Shown piece after piece: positions 18,659-27,263 of a DNA stretch of 64,000 bases (its first letter is position 1; each line of letters starts with the position of its first letter). Both the position numbers and the translations under genes were made by a program. The stretch is from Massilia pinisoli (GTDB taxonomy: Bacteria > Pseudomonadota > Gammaproteobacteria > Burkholderiales > Burkholderiaceae_D), in assembly GCF_024753285.1 (NCBI RefSeq), contig NZ_JANUGW010000016.1, positions 1-64,000 of the forward strand, in the 5' to 3' direction. The notes beneath the pieces were generated by a model. The model saw only the letters and a program-made list of their open reading frames with translations, was not told the origin of the DNA and ran no database searches.

Positions 18659-18982
18659 TCAGATCGTGAGGGCCGGTGCGCCGTCCGGGTAGTGGGCGTC
18701 GAAGCAGCTGGCGCAGTCGGCGCAGAACAGGTGGGCCATGCGGACGGCCGACTGGCGCAGGACCAGTTTCAGGTGGCCGCTCTGGCATTTGGGGCAGATT
18801 TCGCGGACGGTGCCGAAGGTCATGACTTGAAGGGGTTGGCCTTCATCGTCGAGATGGTCGATCACCATGCGCGGGTTGAGCTCGCTGAGAACCAGGCAAT
18901 CATCCGGTTCCGCGTGGCGCCGCCGGCCTGGATGCGGTTGTTGCTCGGGGGGCGACCTCGTCTCAGGTACAGGTAAAGTCAT
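18659..18982 (-). CDS. Small zinc-ribbon protein
   Basis: 107 residues. Two Cys pairs, ICPKCQSG and FCADCASCFD, are spaced as in a zinc ribbon; the first 45 residues are polar and probably disordered. The frame is open for 169 further codons upstream, but that part lies in low-GC sequence with no protein-like pattern, and the ATG at 18982 has GGAG 9 bases upstream. Function unknown; possibly nucleic-acid binding. Confidence 0.7.
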   Translation of the reverse strand: MTLPVPETRSPPEQQPHPGRRRHAEPDDCLVLSELNPRMVIDHLDDEGQPLQVMTFGTVREICPKCQSGHLKLVLRQSAVRMAHLFCADCASCFDAHYPDGAPALTI

Positions 18983-19137
18983 TGGACTGGCTCCATTCCG
19001 TGGTGGATAGTCTCGTCCCCACGCGACTGTGACATCGCGAGGTGCAAGTTTCATCATAGCGGAATCTGAAGATGGTTCAAGCACAACAACAAAGAATTGT
19101 GCGGTGCGTGGCAGACGCGACAATAAGAATACGGAAC

Positions 19138-19168
19138 AAAAAAATGCCCGCCTTGTGACAGACGGGCA
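19138..19168 (-). terminator. Intrinsic terminator of candidate small RNA A
   Basis: Read on the minus strand: TGCCCG, a loop containing TCTGTCACAAGG, CGGGCA, then seven T. Stem of 6 GC-rich pairs plus possible extension. Confidence 0.65.
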
Positions 19169-19265
19169 CAACCCAAGATCGGGCCAAGAGACGCAGAATC
19201 CGGTGCGGTGTGCCGCTCGCGACACACCTTCTGCGATCACGCATATCGGTTGCGTGTATGCAGAT
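19138..19265 (-). ncRNA. Candidate small RNA A, about 128 nt
   Basis: Predicted from a minus-strand promoter, TGGTCA (19299-19294) and TATACT (19277-19272) with 16 bases between, and a terminator at 19138-19168. The transcript contains a hairpin GGTGTG...CACACC and no plausible reading frame. Start taken as about 7 bases after the -10. No known family recognised. Confidence 0.4.
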
Positions 19266-19271
19266 GGACCT

Positions 19272-19299
19272 AGTATAGGGACACAATGTGACTTGACCA
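19272..19299 (-). promoter_or_regulatory. Sigma-70-like promoter of candidate small RNA A
   Basis: TGGTCA, 16 bases, TATACT on the minus strand (4/6 and 5/6 matches to consensus). Confidence 0.45.
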
Positions 19300-19364
19300 T
19301 GACACAAATCAAAGGTCCGTCATTGTTATGGGAACGTTTGCAGATGGGATGGGTCCATCGAGGC

Positions 19365-19393
19365 AAAAAAAAGCCCGCTGGTTGAGCGGGCTT
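19365..19393 (-). terminator. Strong intrinsic terminator of candidate small RNA B
   Basis: On the minus strand AAGCCCGCT, five-base loop, AGCGGGCTT, continuing into a run of eight T. Perfect 9-bp stem. It is 124 bases beyond the SDR stop codon, so read-through from that gene would also end here. Confidence 0.8.
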
Positions 19394-19442
19394 CAAACTA
19401 TTTTCTTGGAGGAGAATAGTGGAGACAGGTGCCATTATGTTG
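19365..19442 (-). ncRNA. Candidate small RNA B with an anti-Shine-Dalgarno loop, about 78 nt
   Basis: A minus-strand promoter and a strong terminator frame a short transcript. Its first hairpin (19397-19420) has stems ACUAUUCUC and GAAAAUAGU and presents CUCCUCC (complement of 19408-19414) at the loop edge; a second UCUCC lies just upstream. CUCCUCC loops that pair with ribosome-binding sites are a hallmark of several families of regulatory small RNAs. No reading frame. The downstream half is the terminator hairpin. Confidence 0.45.
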
Positions 19443-19448
19443 CGGCGC

Positions 19449-19476
19449 GATATATACGTCCAATGATGAATTTCAA
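19449..19476 (-). promoter_or_regulatory. Sigma-70-like promoter of candidate small RNA B
   Basis: TTGAAA (19476-19471), 16 bases, TATATC (19454-19449) on the minus strand. Confidence 0.5.
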
Positions 19477-19516
19477 TACCTGTCATCACCTGCGCTGATA
19501 ATGGTTGAGCTGACCT

Positions 19517-20293
19517 TCAATCCTTGACGGGCACGGTGTAGTTCAGCGCCATGCGGCCGCCGTCCGCGTACAAGGTCTGGCCCGTGATGTACGACGCGTC
19601 GTCGCTGGCGAGGAAGGCGGCGATGCCGGCGATCTCCTCCGGCTCGCCGCAGCGGCCCAGCGGCGTGCGCGACAGGATCTTGTGGCGCGCTTCCGGGCCG
19701 GCCAGCACGGCCTGCTTAGCGAGTTCCGTCAGGATCGTGCCCGGGCCGATCGCGTTCACGCGGATGCCGTACTGGGCCAGGCTGATCGAGGCCACGCGCG
19801 TGAGCTGGTTCACGCCGCCCTTGGACACGACGTACGGCACTTGGTTCGGAATCGCGAGCTCCGCGTTCACGCTCGACATATTGATGATGCAGCCGCCCCG
19901 TTGCGTGTCCTGGCGCTTCACCATCTCGCGGGCGACGGCCTGGCTGCACAGGAACATCGACTTCAGGTTGATGCGCAGGACGCGGTCGAAATCGTCCTCG
20001 TCCAGGTCGAGGAAATCGGCGGCATGCGTCACGCCGGCGTTGTTGACGAGGATGTCGATGCGGCCGAACGCGGCCAGCGTGGCCGCCACCAGCGCATCGA
20101 CGTCGGCCTTCATGCTCACGTCGGCCTGGACGAAGCGAGCGGCATCGCCCAGCGCCGACGCGGCCGCCGCGCCGTCCGGCCGCACGTCGGTGAGCATCAC
20201 GCGCGCGCCCTCGCGCACGAGGCGTTCCGCACACGCGAGCCCGATGCCCTGCGCGGCTCCGGTGACGATGGCGACTTTGTCGGTGAGTTTCAT
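19517..20293 (-). CDS. SDR family oxidoreductase
   Basis: A 258-residue classical short-chain dehydrogenase. Cofactor loop TGAAQGIG, the NNAG motif in ILVNNAGVTHAADF, catalytic Ser in NMSSVNAE and YxxxK in YVVSKGG are all present, and the C-terminus (YITGQTLYADGGRM) is typical. DVRPDG at the second strand suggests NAD rather than NADP. Resembles FabG-like and sugar dehydrogenases; substrate unknown. The ATG at 20293 has GAGGA nearby and starts the family N-terminus; the longer frame adds 13 unlikely residues. Confidence 0.9.
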   Translation of the reverse strand: MKLTDKVAIVTGAAQGIGLACAERLVREGARVMLTDVRPDGAAAASALGDAARFVQADVSMKADVDALVAATLAAFGRIDILVNNAGVTHAADFLDLDEDDFDRVLRINLKSMFLCSQAVAREMVKRQDTQRGGCIINMSSVNAELAIPNQVPYVVSKGGVNQLTRVASISLAQYGIRVNAIGPGTILTELAKQAVLAGPEARHKILSRTPLGRCGEPEEIAGIAAFLASDDASYITGQTLYADGGRMALNYTVPVKD

Positions 20294-20348
20294 GGTGTCC
20301 TCGCTGCTGCAATGAAAAGAAAAGGCCGCCATTGTAGCGGCCCGTCGT

Positions 20349-20858
20349 TCACAGCATCACCGGCTGGTCCGGCAATTCATTGGGCCGCGCGCCGCCCGAC
20401 GGGAAATGGCTGCGCAGCAGCTGGTTCACCTGGGCGATGGCGCCCAGCGTGGCCGCGCGGAATTCACCGCGGGCGAAGCCGCGCGTCATCGTGTCGCACA
20501 CGGCCTGCCACGTGGCGGGGGCTATCCTCCGGTCGATGCCGCGGTCGGCAATGATATCGACCTTGCGGTCAGCGAGGTTAACGTAGATCAGGACGCCGCA
20601 ATTGTCTTCGGTGTCCCAGATGCCGTAGTCGGCGAACAGGGCGATGGCGCGCTGGCGGTTCGTCACGCCGGCCCAGGCCAGCGACAGGGGCAGGCCCTTC
20701 TCGACGATCAGCCGGACCTCGCCGCGATGCGTCTGCTCGCCGGCCGTGATGGCTTCCGTGATCGCGGTCAGGGCATCCTGCGGAAACGCGCGCTCCGCTT
20801 CGTTACGGGTGCTGAACAGGTGGCGCAGCGTGCGCCGCAGGCGGCTCGGTTCGTCCAT
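20349..20858 (-). CDS. TPM-domain protein (soluble)
   Basis: 169 residues with a TPM (Psb32/Tim44/repair-type) domain: RHLFSTRNEAERAFPQDALTAI at the start, then ALFADYGIWDTEDNCGVLIYVNLADRKVDIIADRGI. No signal peptide or membrane span. Last gene of a LemA-YgcG-TPM operon; its ATG shares one base with the preceding stop. Such trios are common in proteobacteria and are linked to envelope stress, but the biochemical role is not known. Confidence 0.85.
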   Translation of the reverse strand: MDEPSRLRRTLRHLFSTRNEAERAFPQDALTAITEAITAGEQTHRGEVRLIVEKGLPLSLAWAGVTNRQRAIALFADYGIWDTEDNCGVLIYVNLADRKVDIIADRGIDRRIAPATWQAVCDTMTRGFARGEFRAATLGAIAQVNQLLRSHFPSGGARPNELPDQPVML

Positions 20859-21721
20859 CACCAGTCTCCCGAGGCGCCGCCGCCATCGAAGCTGCCGCCT
20901 CCGCCGCCGGAGAACCCGCCACCGCCGCCATCCGAGAAGCCGCCGGAAAAGCCGCCGCCGCGCCAACGGTCGTCGTCGTGCTGGTGGGCCGCGTTGGCCA
21001 GGATGTTGCCGAGGATGAAGCCGGTGGCGCCGCTGCCCCAGCCGCCGGTGCCCGGATAGCCCGGCTGCATCAGGCGCGTGCGGCGCGGACGGAAGATCGA
21101 GCGGACGAGGGCGATGCCGACGATCAGCATGAAGATAGTGACGACGACGCCGGGACCGCCCTCGTCATCCTGCGCGGCCGGTGCCTGCGTTTGCGCCTGC
21201 GGCGCGGGAAATTTTTCCTGGTTGAGCAAGGTGGCGATGGCGCCGACACCGGCGACAAGACCGCCGTACCAGTCCTGCTGGCGGAAGTGCGGGGCGATCG
21301 TGTCTTCCAGGATGCGTTTCGACTGCGCATCCGTGAGCACGCCCTGCACGCCACGGCCCGCCTCGATGCGCAGGCGCCGCAGCGCCTTCGGATTGTCCTT
21401 CGCGACGATCAGGAGCACGCCGTCGTCGACGCCCTTGCGGCCCAGCTTCCACGCGTCCGCCACGCGGATGCCGTATTGCTCGATGGCTTCCGGCTCCGTC
21501 GACGACACGAGCAGCACGGCGATCTGGCTGCCCGTCTTTGCCTCGTAGTCGGCCAGCACGCCTTCCAGTTTCTGGCGCTGGTCCGGCGTCAGCATGCCGA
21601 TCTCGTCGGTGACGCGCGCACGGAGCGCCGGCACCGGTTTGAATTGTCCCTGCGCATGCGCCGAGCAAGCCAGCAGCAAGGTCAGCATGAAGGCCCACAG
21701 CACGCGCGGCAGAGTGGTCAT
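20858..21721 (-). CDS. YgcG-type TPM-domain membrane protein
   Basis: 287 residues: signal peptide ending CSAHA, an extracytoplasmic TPM domain (VTDEIGMLTPDQRQKLEGVL, IAVLLVSSTEPEAIEQYGIRV, LRIEAGRGVQGVLTD), one transmembrane helix around residues 190-212 (VVVTIFMLIVGIALV), and a C-terminal tail rich in glycine (FSGGFSDGGGGGFSGGGG). This is the standard YgcG layout. It follows lemA by 9 bases. Confidence 0.9.
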   Translation of the reverse strand: MTTLPRVLWAFMLTLLLACSAHAQGQFKPVPALRARVTDEIGMLTPDQRQKLEGVLADYEAKTGSQIAVLLVSSTEPEAIEQYGIRVADAWKLGRKGVDDGVLLIVAKDNPKALRRLRIEAGRGVQGVLTDAQSKRILEDTIAPHFRQQDWYGGLVAGVGAIATLLNQEKFPAPQAQTQAPAAQDDEGGPGVVVTIFMLIVGIALVRSIFRPRRTRLMQPGYPGTGGWGSGATGFILGNILANAAHQHDDDRWRGGGFSGGFSDGGGGGFSGGGGGSFDGGGASGDW

Positions 21722-21730
21722 GGCATGGCC

Positions 21731-22342
21731 TTATTTGCCGAAGTTGACGGTCGGCGCCGTCGAGATGGCTTTCTCGTTCTCGACCGTGAACGACGGCTTG
21801 GCCTGGTAGCCGAACATCATCGCCGTCAGGTTGGTCGGGAAGCTGCGCACCGTGATGTTGTAGTCCTGGACGGCCGCGATATAGCGCTGGCGGGCGACCG
21901 TGATGCGGTTCTCCGTGCCCTCGAGCTGCGATTGCAGGTCGCGGAAGCTGGCGTCGGCCTTCAGCTGCGGATAGTTTTCCGACACGGCCATCAGGCGCGA
22001 CAGCGCGCTCGACAGCTCACCCTGCACCTGCTGGAATTTCTGGAAGGCTTCCGGATTGTTCAGCACTTCCGGCGTGATCTGGAAGCTGGTCGCGGCCGCG
22101 CGCGCCCGCGTGACGGCTTCCAGCGTATCCTTTTCGTGCGTCGCATAGCCCTTGACCGTGTTCACCAGGTTCGGAATCAGGTCGGCCCGGCGCTGGTACT
22201 GGTTGACGACCTCCGCCCAGGCGGCTTTCGTGGCCTCGTCCTTGGCCTGGAACTGGTTGTAGCCGCAGCCCGACAGCAGCGTGGCGGCCAGCACGGCGGC
22301 CAGCAGCAAGCCGACATAACGCGTGAACAAGGATGGTTTCAT
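21731..22342 (-). CDS. LemA family protein
   Basis: 203 residues with a lipoprotein-like N-terminus (LLSGCGYNQFQ, lipobox LSGC) followed by the LemA helical domain (EVVNQYQRRADLIPNLVNTVKGYA, SENYPQLKADASFRDLQSQLEGTENRI, YNITVRSFPTN). First gene of the operon with two TPM proteins. The ATG at 22342 is chosen for the signal sequence; an in-frame ATG 33 bases upstream is possible. Confidence 0.92.
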   Translation of the reverse strand: MKPSLFTRYVGLLLAAVLAATLLSGCGYNQFQAKDEATKAAWAEVVNQYQRRADLIPNLVNTVKGYATHEKDTLEAVTRARAAATSFQITPEVLNNPEAFQKFQQVQGELSSALSRLMAVSENYPQLKADASFRDLQSQLEGTENRITVARQRYIAAVQDYNITVRSFPTNLTAMMFGYQAKPSFTVENEKAISTAPTVNFGK

Positions 22343-22424
22343 CTGGCGATCCGTAACAAGTTGTCGAATAGCCAAAATATACCTGAAATGACATGGTATT
22401 GGCGATACGGCCCGGGCAGGGCGC

Positions 22425-22430
22425 TACAAT
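22425..22430 (+). promoter_or_regulatory. Probable -10 element of pyrF
   Basis: TACAAT lies 33 bases before the pyrF start codon. A TTGGCG is found 20 bases upstream, a long spacer, so the -35 is uncertain. Confidence 0.4.
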
Positions 22431-22462
22431 AGCGGGTTTGCAATCAGATCAGAGAGGCCGCC

Positions 22463-23284
22463 ATGAACTTCATCGACAAACTCAACGCCGCCTGGGTCCG
22501 CAACGATTCCCTGCTGTGCGTGGGGCTCGACCCGGACACGGCCCGCTTCCCCGCGCACCTGCAGGGACGCCCGGACGGCATCGTGGAGTTCTGCAAGGCC
22601 ATCATCGACGCGACGGCCGACCTCGCCTGCGCCTTCAAACCGCAGATCGCCTATTTCGCCGCCCTCGGCGCGGAAGACCAGCTGGAAGCGATCTGCCGCT
22701 ACCTGCGTGACAAATACCCGCACATCCCGCTCGTGCTGGACGCCAAGCGCGGCGACATCGGCGCCACCGCCCACCAGTACGCCCGCGAAGCGTTCGACCG
22801 CTACGGCGCCGACGCCGTCACCGTCAACCCGTACATGGGGTTCGATTCCGTCGAGCCGTACATGGAGTGGAAAGACCGCGGCGTGATCGTGCTGTGCCGT
22901 ACGTCCAACGCGGGCGGCTCCGACCTGCAATTCCTGGACGTGGACGGGCAGCCGCTGTACCAGCACGTGGCCCGCCTCGTCGCGGAAAAGTGGAATAAAA
23001 ACGGCCAGTGCGCCCTCGTCGTGGGCGCGACGTTCCCGGAAGAACTCGCGCAGGTGCGCGCCATCGTGGGCGACATGCCGCTGCTCGTGCCGGGCATCGG
23101 CGCGCAGGGCGGCGACATCGAGGCGACGGTCAACTCGGGCCGCACGGCGTCCGGCACGGGCATGATGATCAATTCCTCGCGCGCCATCCTCTACGCGCAG
23201 CCGCAAGCCGGCGAGGACTTCGCCGCGGCCGCGCGCCGCGTGGCACGCGAGACGCGGGACGCGATCAACCGCTACCGCGGCTGA
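22463..23284 (+). CDS. pyrF: Orotidine 5'-phosphate decarboxylase
   Basis: A 273-residue enzyme of the longer type-2 subfamily that converts OMP to UMP, the last step of de novo pyrimidine synthesis. The catalytic block is [14 protein letters not shown] (about residues 91-103), with [10 protein letters not shown] near the N-terminus and [11 protein letters not shown] for phosphate binding. GAGAGG lies 6-7 bases before the ATG. Transcribed divergently from lemA; its last 13 bases overlap the convergent MFS gene. Confidence 0.95.
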   Translation: MNFIDKLNAAWVRNDSLLCVGLDPDTARFPAHLQGRPDGIVEFCKAIIDATADLACAFKPQIAYFAALGAEDQLEAICRYLRDKYPHIPLVLDAKRGDIGATAHQYAREAFDRYGADAVTVNPYMGFDSVEPYMEWKDRGVIVLCRTSNAGGSDLQFLDVDGQPLYQHVARLVAEKWNKNGQCALVVGATFPEELAQVRAIVGDMPLLVPGIGAQGGDIEATVNSGRTASGTGMMINSSRAILYAQPQAGEDFAAAARRVARETRDAINRYRG

Positions 23285-24501
23285 GTAGCACTGCGCTGCC
23301 GGGCCGACGCCAGATAGCGCAGCCCGACCGCCAGCGCCGCGACGCCGGACGCGGCGGCGACCCCCAGCGCCCAGCGCGGGCCGGCGTGGTCCGCCACCCA
23401 GCCGACGATGGGCGCCCCGATCGGCGTCGTACCCAGTGCAATGCCGAGCCGCAAGGCCATCACGCGGCCGCGCATCGCGGGTTCGGTGGACAGCTGGATC
23501 AGGCTGTTCGACGTGTTCGTGAACGTGAGGCCCGCGACGCCCGTCAGCGCCAATGCCGCCGCAAACCAGAAATACCCCGGTGACACGGCCGCCAGCGCGC
23601 AGCCGACGCCGAACACGCCGGCCCCCACGACGAGGGTGCTGAACTGCGTGCGTTCGCGGCTCGCGGCGAGCAGGGCGCCGACCACGCTCCCGACGGCCAT
23701 CGTCGACGACAGCAGGCTGTACCCGCGCGCATCCGTATGGAACACGGACACGGCCATCGTGCCGATGAAGATCGGGAAGTTCAGGCCGAACGTGGCGATC
23801 AGGAACAGCATGACCAGCAGTGCGATCAGGTCCGGCCGCCGCGCGACGTAGCGCAGCCCGTTCAGCATCCCGCGCCCGCCCGCGCTGCCATGCGCGCGGG
23901 GATGCGGGTGCAGCTCGTCCTTGCGCAGCCACGCCAGCGAGCACAGCACGGCCACGTACGACAGCCCGTTGACGAGGAACGCCCACCCGGTGCCGACGCC
24001 GGCGATCAACAGGCCGGCGGCGGCGGGGCCGACCATCCTCGCGGCGTTGAACGACGTCGAATTGAGTGCGACCGCGTTGGGCAGCTCGGCATCGTCGACG
24101 AGCTGCGCGACGAACGTCTGGCGCACGGGCGCATCGAACGCGGCCGCGCAGCCGAACAGGAAGGCGAACACGTACACATGCCACAGCACGACGACGCCGG
24201 CGATCGTCATGACGCCCAGCGCCAGCGCGAGCAGGCCCATCGCGGCCTGCGTGACCATCATGAGCTTGCGCTGGTCGACGTGGTCGGCGACCCAGCCGGT
24301 CCAGGGCAGCAGCAGAAGTTGCGGACCGAATTGCAGGGCCATCACGGTGCCGACGGCCGATGCGTTATGGTGCGTCAGCTCGGTGAGCACGAGCCAGTCC
24401 TGTGCCGTGCGCTGCATCCAGGTGCCGACGTTGGAGACCAGGCAACCGGCGGCCCAGAGACGGTAGTTGTAGCTTCTGAGGGAACGGAATGCGCCGGGCA
24501 T
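23272..24501 (-). CDS. MFS transporter (MFS_3/EntS-like)
   Basis: 409 residues, about 12 helices. [20 protein letters not shown] at the N-terminus and the conserved [13 protein letters not shown] loop place it in the MFS_3 group that includes the enterobactin exporter EntS. Substrate unknown. Its 3' end overlaps pyrF by 13 bases in tail-to-tail orientation. Confidence 0.87.
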   Translation of the reverse strand: MPGAFRSLRSYNYRLWAAGCLVSNVGTWMQRTAQDWLVLTELTHHNASAVGTVMALQFGPQLLLLPWTGWVADHVDQRKLMMVTQAAMGLLALALGVMTIAGVVVLWHVYVFAFLFGCAAAFDAPVRQTFVAQLVDDAELPNAVALNSTSFNAARMVGPAAAGLLIAGVGTGWAFLVNGLSYVAVLCSLAWLRKDELHPHPRAHGSAGGRGMLNGLRYVARRPDLIALLVMLFLIATFGLNFPIFIGTMAVSVFHTDARGYSLLSSTMAVGSVVGALLAASRERTQFSTLVVGAGVFGVGCALAAVSPGYFWFAAALALTGVAGLTFTNTSNSLIQLSTEPAMRGRVMALRLGIALGTTPIGAPIVGWVADHAGPRWALGVAAASGVAALAVGLRYLASARQRSATQPR

Positions 24502-24544
24502 CTGAAGGGAAGTGGTGGGAAAACGATACCCGTTTTGCGCTTCT

Positions 24545-24626
24545 CGTAGGGTGGGCTCTCCGAGCCCACGCGTGACGTGTGCGGTTTGTTGGCGTTGCGC
24601 GTGGGCGGAGGGCCGCCCACCCTACG
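24545..24626. repeat. Intergenic inverted repeat, GTAGGGTGGGC family
   Basis: Outer arms CGTAGGGTGGGC (24545-24556) and GCCCACCCTACG (24615-24626) are perfect complements. Each half also folds on itself (GTGGGCTCTCCGAGCCCAC; GTGGGCGGAGGGCCGCCCAC). Lies between the 3' end of sbcB and the start of the MFS gene. Confidence 0.7.
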
Positions 24627-24645
24627 TGACCGCGACGGGCATACG

Positions 24646-26094
24646 TCAGTACCGGCTCGGTGCGATCATCTCCGCGTAATCATACAGCGCGCCCAGGATT
24701 TCCTCGGCACGCTCATCCGCCGTCTCGGACAGCGCGTCGATCTCCGCGAACAGCTGGTCGATCGTGCGCGCGCCGCCGGCGCCGTCGAACAGGCGCGCGG
24801 CGCGGTGGTCTTCCCACGTCTGCTGCTCTTCCTCGGCCAGCGTGTGCGGGAAGTTGCGGGCGCGGTAGCGGAACAGCAGGTGCGACAGGCGCTCGTCCTC
24901 GAACGACGGGCGCAGCGCCGCCAGCTTCGGCGGCGTTTCCGTCCGCAAGGACTCCAACCGGCGGCGGTCGCCGTTCGACACGAAGCCGCCGTACAGGTCT
25001 TCGTCGACGTCGACGGCAGCGGGATTCGCCTCGCGCTGGAACACCTTCTGCCACACGGCCGCCATGTCGGGCCCGCTTGCTGCCACGCGCGCGTGCGCGA
25101 GGCATTGTTCGACGTCGAGTTCCCACCGTGCCGCCATCTGCGTGCTCAGCGTTTTCAGGTTACCGACCAGCATGGGCGACTTGTTCAGGTGCACGCTCTT
25201 GATCGGCAGGCGCGTCATCCCGTCCGGCATCTCGGCGGCGCGCGTGAACAGGCGCTGGCGGATCGTCTCGACGTTCAGGTTGAACAGTTCGGACGGATCG
25301 TGGCGGCAATCCCATACGAGCACTTCGTTCTTGTTCGTCGGGTGCGTGGCGAGCGGCCACACCATCGAGAGGCAGCCGCGCTCGGCCGGGAACATGCCCG
25401 ACACGTGCAGGAACGGCTGGCGCAGCGCGCGGTCGAGGTGCAGGCCCATCTGTTCCGCGACCTTGTCCTTGCGGCGCAGCTCGAGGCAGTAGTCGAACAG
25501 TTTCGGTTGCTTGCTGCGCAGCAGGCGCGCCAGCGCGATGGTGGCGCGCACGTCGGACAGCGCATCGTGCGCGGCGTCGTGCACGAGGCCGTTGTCGCGC
25601 GTGAGGTGCTCGAGCTTGAAGCTGGGGCGGCCGTCGTCGTGGCGGGGCCACGTGATGCCGTCCGGACGGAGCGCGTAGGCCATGCGCACGACGTCGAGCA
25701 TGTCCCAGCGGCCGCAGCCGTTCTGCCATTCGCGCGCATACGGGTCCATGAGGTTGCGCCACAGCAGGAAGCGCGTGACTTCGTCGTCGAAGCGGATCGT
25801 GTTGTAGCCGACGCCGATCGTGCCCGGCTCGGAAAACGCGGCGCAGATGGTGGCCGCGAATTCGTGCTCGGGCACGCCGTGCTCCAGGCAGTGCTGCGGC
25901 GTGATGCCGGTGATCAGGCACGCTTGCGGATCGGGCAGGTAGTCGGGCGCCGGCTGGCAATACAGCATGATCGGTTCGCCGATCTCGTTGAGGTCGGCAT
26001 CCGTGCGGATCGCGGCGAACTGCGCGGGACGATCGCGCCGCGGTTCCGCGCCGAACGTTTCGTAATCGTGCCAGAGGAAGGTGTGGTTGCTCAT
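24646..26094 (-). CDS. sbcB: Exodeoxyribonuclease I
   Basis: A 482-residue 3'-5' single-strand DNA exonuclease of the DEDDh class, acting in recombination and mismatch repair. WHDYETFG holds the first acidic pair, YNTIRFDDEVTRF the next, and HDALSDVRATIALARL the histidine-containing last motif. The SH3-like and C-terminal helical domains follow (VRLYDRL is not present; LSHLLFRYRARNFP is). Length matches E. coli SbcB (475). Confidence 0.93.
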   Translation of the reverse strand: MSNHTFLWHDYETFGAEPRRDRPAQFAAIRTDADLNEIGEPIMLYCQPAPDYLPDPQACLITGITPQHCLEHGVPEHEFAATICAAFSEPGTIGVGYNTIRFDDEVTRFLLWRNLMDPYAREWQNGCGRWDMLDVVRMAYALRPDGITWPRHDDGRPSFKLEHLTRDNGLVHDAAHDALSDVRATIALARLLRSKQPKLFDYCLELRRKDKVAEQMGLHLDRALRQPFLHVSGMFPAERGCLSMVWPLATHPTNKNEVLVWDCRHDPSELFNLNVETIRQRLFTRAAEMPDGMTRLPIKSVHLNKSPMLVGNLKTLSTQMAARWELDVEQCLAHARVAASGPDMAAVWQKVFQREANPAAVDVDEDLYGGFVSNGDRRRLESLRTETPPKLAALRPSFEDERLSHLLFRYRARNFPHTLAEEEQQTWEDHRAARLFDGAGGARTIDQLFAEIDALSETADERAEEILGALYDYAEMIAPSRY

Positions 26095-26199
26095 TGTGAT
26101 GCCGGACGGCGCTGATCAGTGACGACGTGCCATTCTAACTTGCATGATTCGCATGGCCTAGCACCGGCTCAATCCGGCGTGCGGAACCAAATGCGGGGT

Positions 26200-27153
26200 T
26201 CAGGTACCGATCCGGTCGCGGCCCGCTTCCTTGGCGCGGTACAGCGCCGCGTCGGCCGCCTCGATGAGGCCCCGTTCGTCCTGGCCGGCGACCAAGGTGG
26301 CGACGCCGAACGAGCCGGTAATGTGCGGCAGCCGCAGGCGCATGTCGTCGAACACGATGGTCTCGCGCATGCGCGCGCACAGGCGCTCCGCCACCACGAC
26401 GGCCTGGGCCTGCGGCGTGGCCGGCAGGATCGCCATCATCTCCTCGCCGCCGTAGCGCACGGCGAAATCGGTGGGGCGCAGTCCCGCGCGGATCACGCCG
26501 GCGGCAGCAACCAGGGCAGCATCGCCCGCCATGTGGCCGTGCGTGTCGTTGAAGCGCTTGAAGTGGTCGAGGTCGATCATCACGAGCGACAGCGGACCGT
26601 TTTCCTGGCGCGCACGGGCGACGAGCTTTGGCAGCGCGTCGTTCAGCCAGGCGCGGTTGTACAGGCCCGTGAGGGCGTCGTTGAGCGACAGCTGGCGGTA
26701 GAACTCGCCCAGTTTCTGGCGGCGGCGCAGGCGCGCGTTCGTCGCGCGGATGCGGAACGACAGCAGCCGCAGCAGGTTGCGCGCCACGCCGTTGTGGCTC
26801 TCGATCAGTTGCCACACGAGGTCGGGCTCGATCACCAGGAGTTCGCTGTCTTCCAGCGCGACGATGGCGTCCAGGTTGGCGGCATCGTCCAGCACGGATT
26901 GCTCGCCCACGCTTTCGCCGGGCAGGATGCGGTCGACATTGCCTTCGCCCAGCGCGGCCTCCACGGCGAGGCTGCCCGCGAGCAGGATGTACAGGCGGGC
27001 GCGCAGGCCGTCCTCGAGCGCCTCGCCGCGCGGCAGCCGCACGAGCCGGCACGCGGCGAGCGCCTGCGCGACGGCGGGGCCGTCGGCGTCGCGGAAGAGC
27101 TGCAGGTCGCGGATGCTGTACGAGGACGCACCGAATGTGCCGGACACAATCAT
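26200..27153 (-). CDS. Diguanylate cyclase with cyclic-nucleotide-binding-like sensor domain
   Basis: 317 residues. Residues 1 to about 125 resemble a Crp-type cNMP-binding barrel (LYILLAGSLAVEAAL, ILPGESVGEQSVLDD). A GGDEF domain follows: LNDALTGLYNRAWLNDAL, DLDHFKRFNDTHGHMAGD and the active-site loop RYGGEEMM. An inhibitory site RPTD sits five residues before the loop, so product feedback is likely. The fifth loop residue is Met instead of Phe, usually tolerated. It should make cyclic-di-GMP under control of a ligand. Confidence 0.9.
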   Translation of the reverse strand: MIVSGTFGASSYSIRDLQLFRDADGPAVAQALAACRLVRLPRGEALEDGLRARLYILLAGSLAVEAALGEGNVDRILPGESVGEQSVLDDAANLDAIVALEDSELLVIEPDLVWQLIESHNGVARNLLRLLSFRIRATNARLRRRQKLGEFYRQLSLNDALTGLYNRAWLNDALPKLVARARQENGPLSLVMIDLDHFKRFNDTHGHMAGDAALVAAAGVIRAGLRPTDFAVRYGGEEMMAILPATPQAQAVVVAERLCARMRETIVFDDMRLRLPHITGSFGVATLVAGQDERGLIEAADAALYRAKEAGRDRIGT

Positions 27154-27263
27154 GGAATGTAAAACTTCTGGGCAACAACTTATATTGACAGCCTCGCATG
27201 ATACCTGAACGAAACACCAAGGCGACGCTTGGCGCCGATAAACAACAGTGTTTCAATGGCGAC

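Larger units (their letters stand above)
18983..19516. other. 534-base gene-free, AT-richer stretch with two promoter-terminator units
   Basis: No coding sequence is supported. On the minus strand it holds two units of promoter, short transcript and intrinsic terminator (19138-19299 and 19365-19476), listed separately as candidate small RNAs. Confidence 0.6.

Noticed and set aside
18983-19489. N-terminal extension of the zinc-ribbon protein
   Set aside because: The sequence is low-GC, carries terminators and promoters on the same strand, and the translated part has no coherent pattern.
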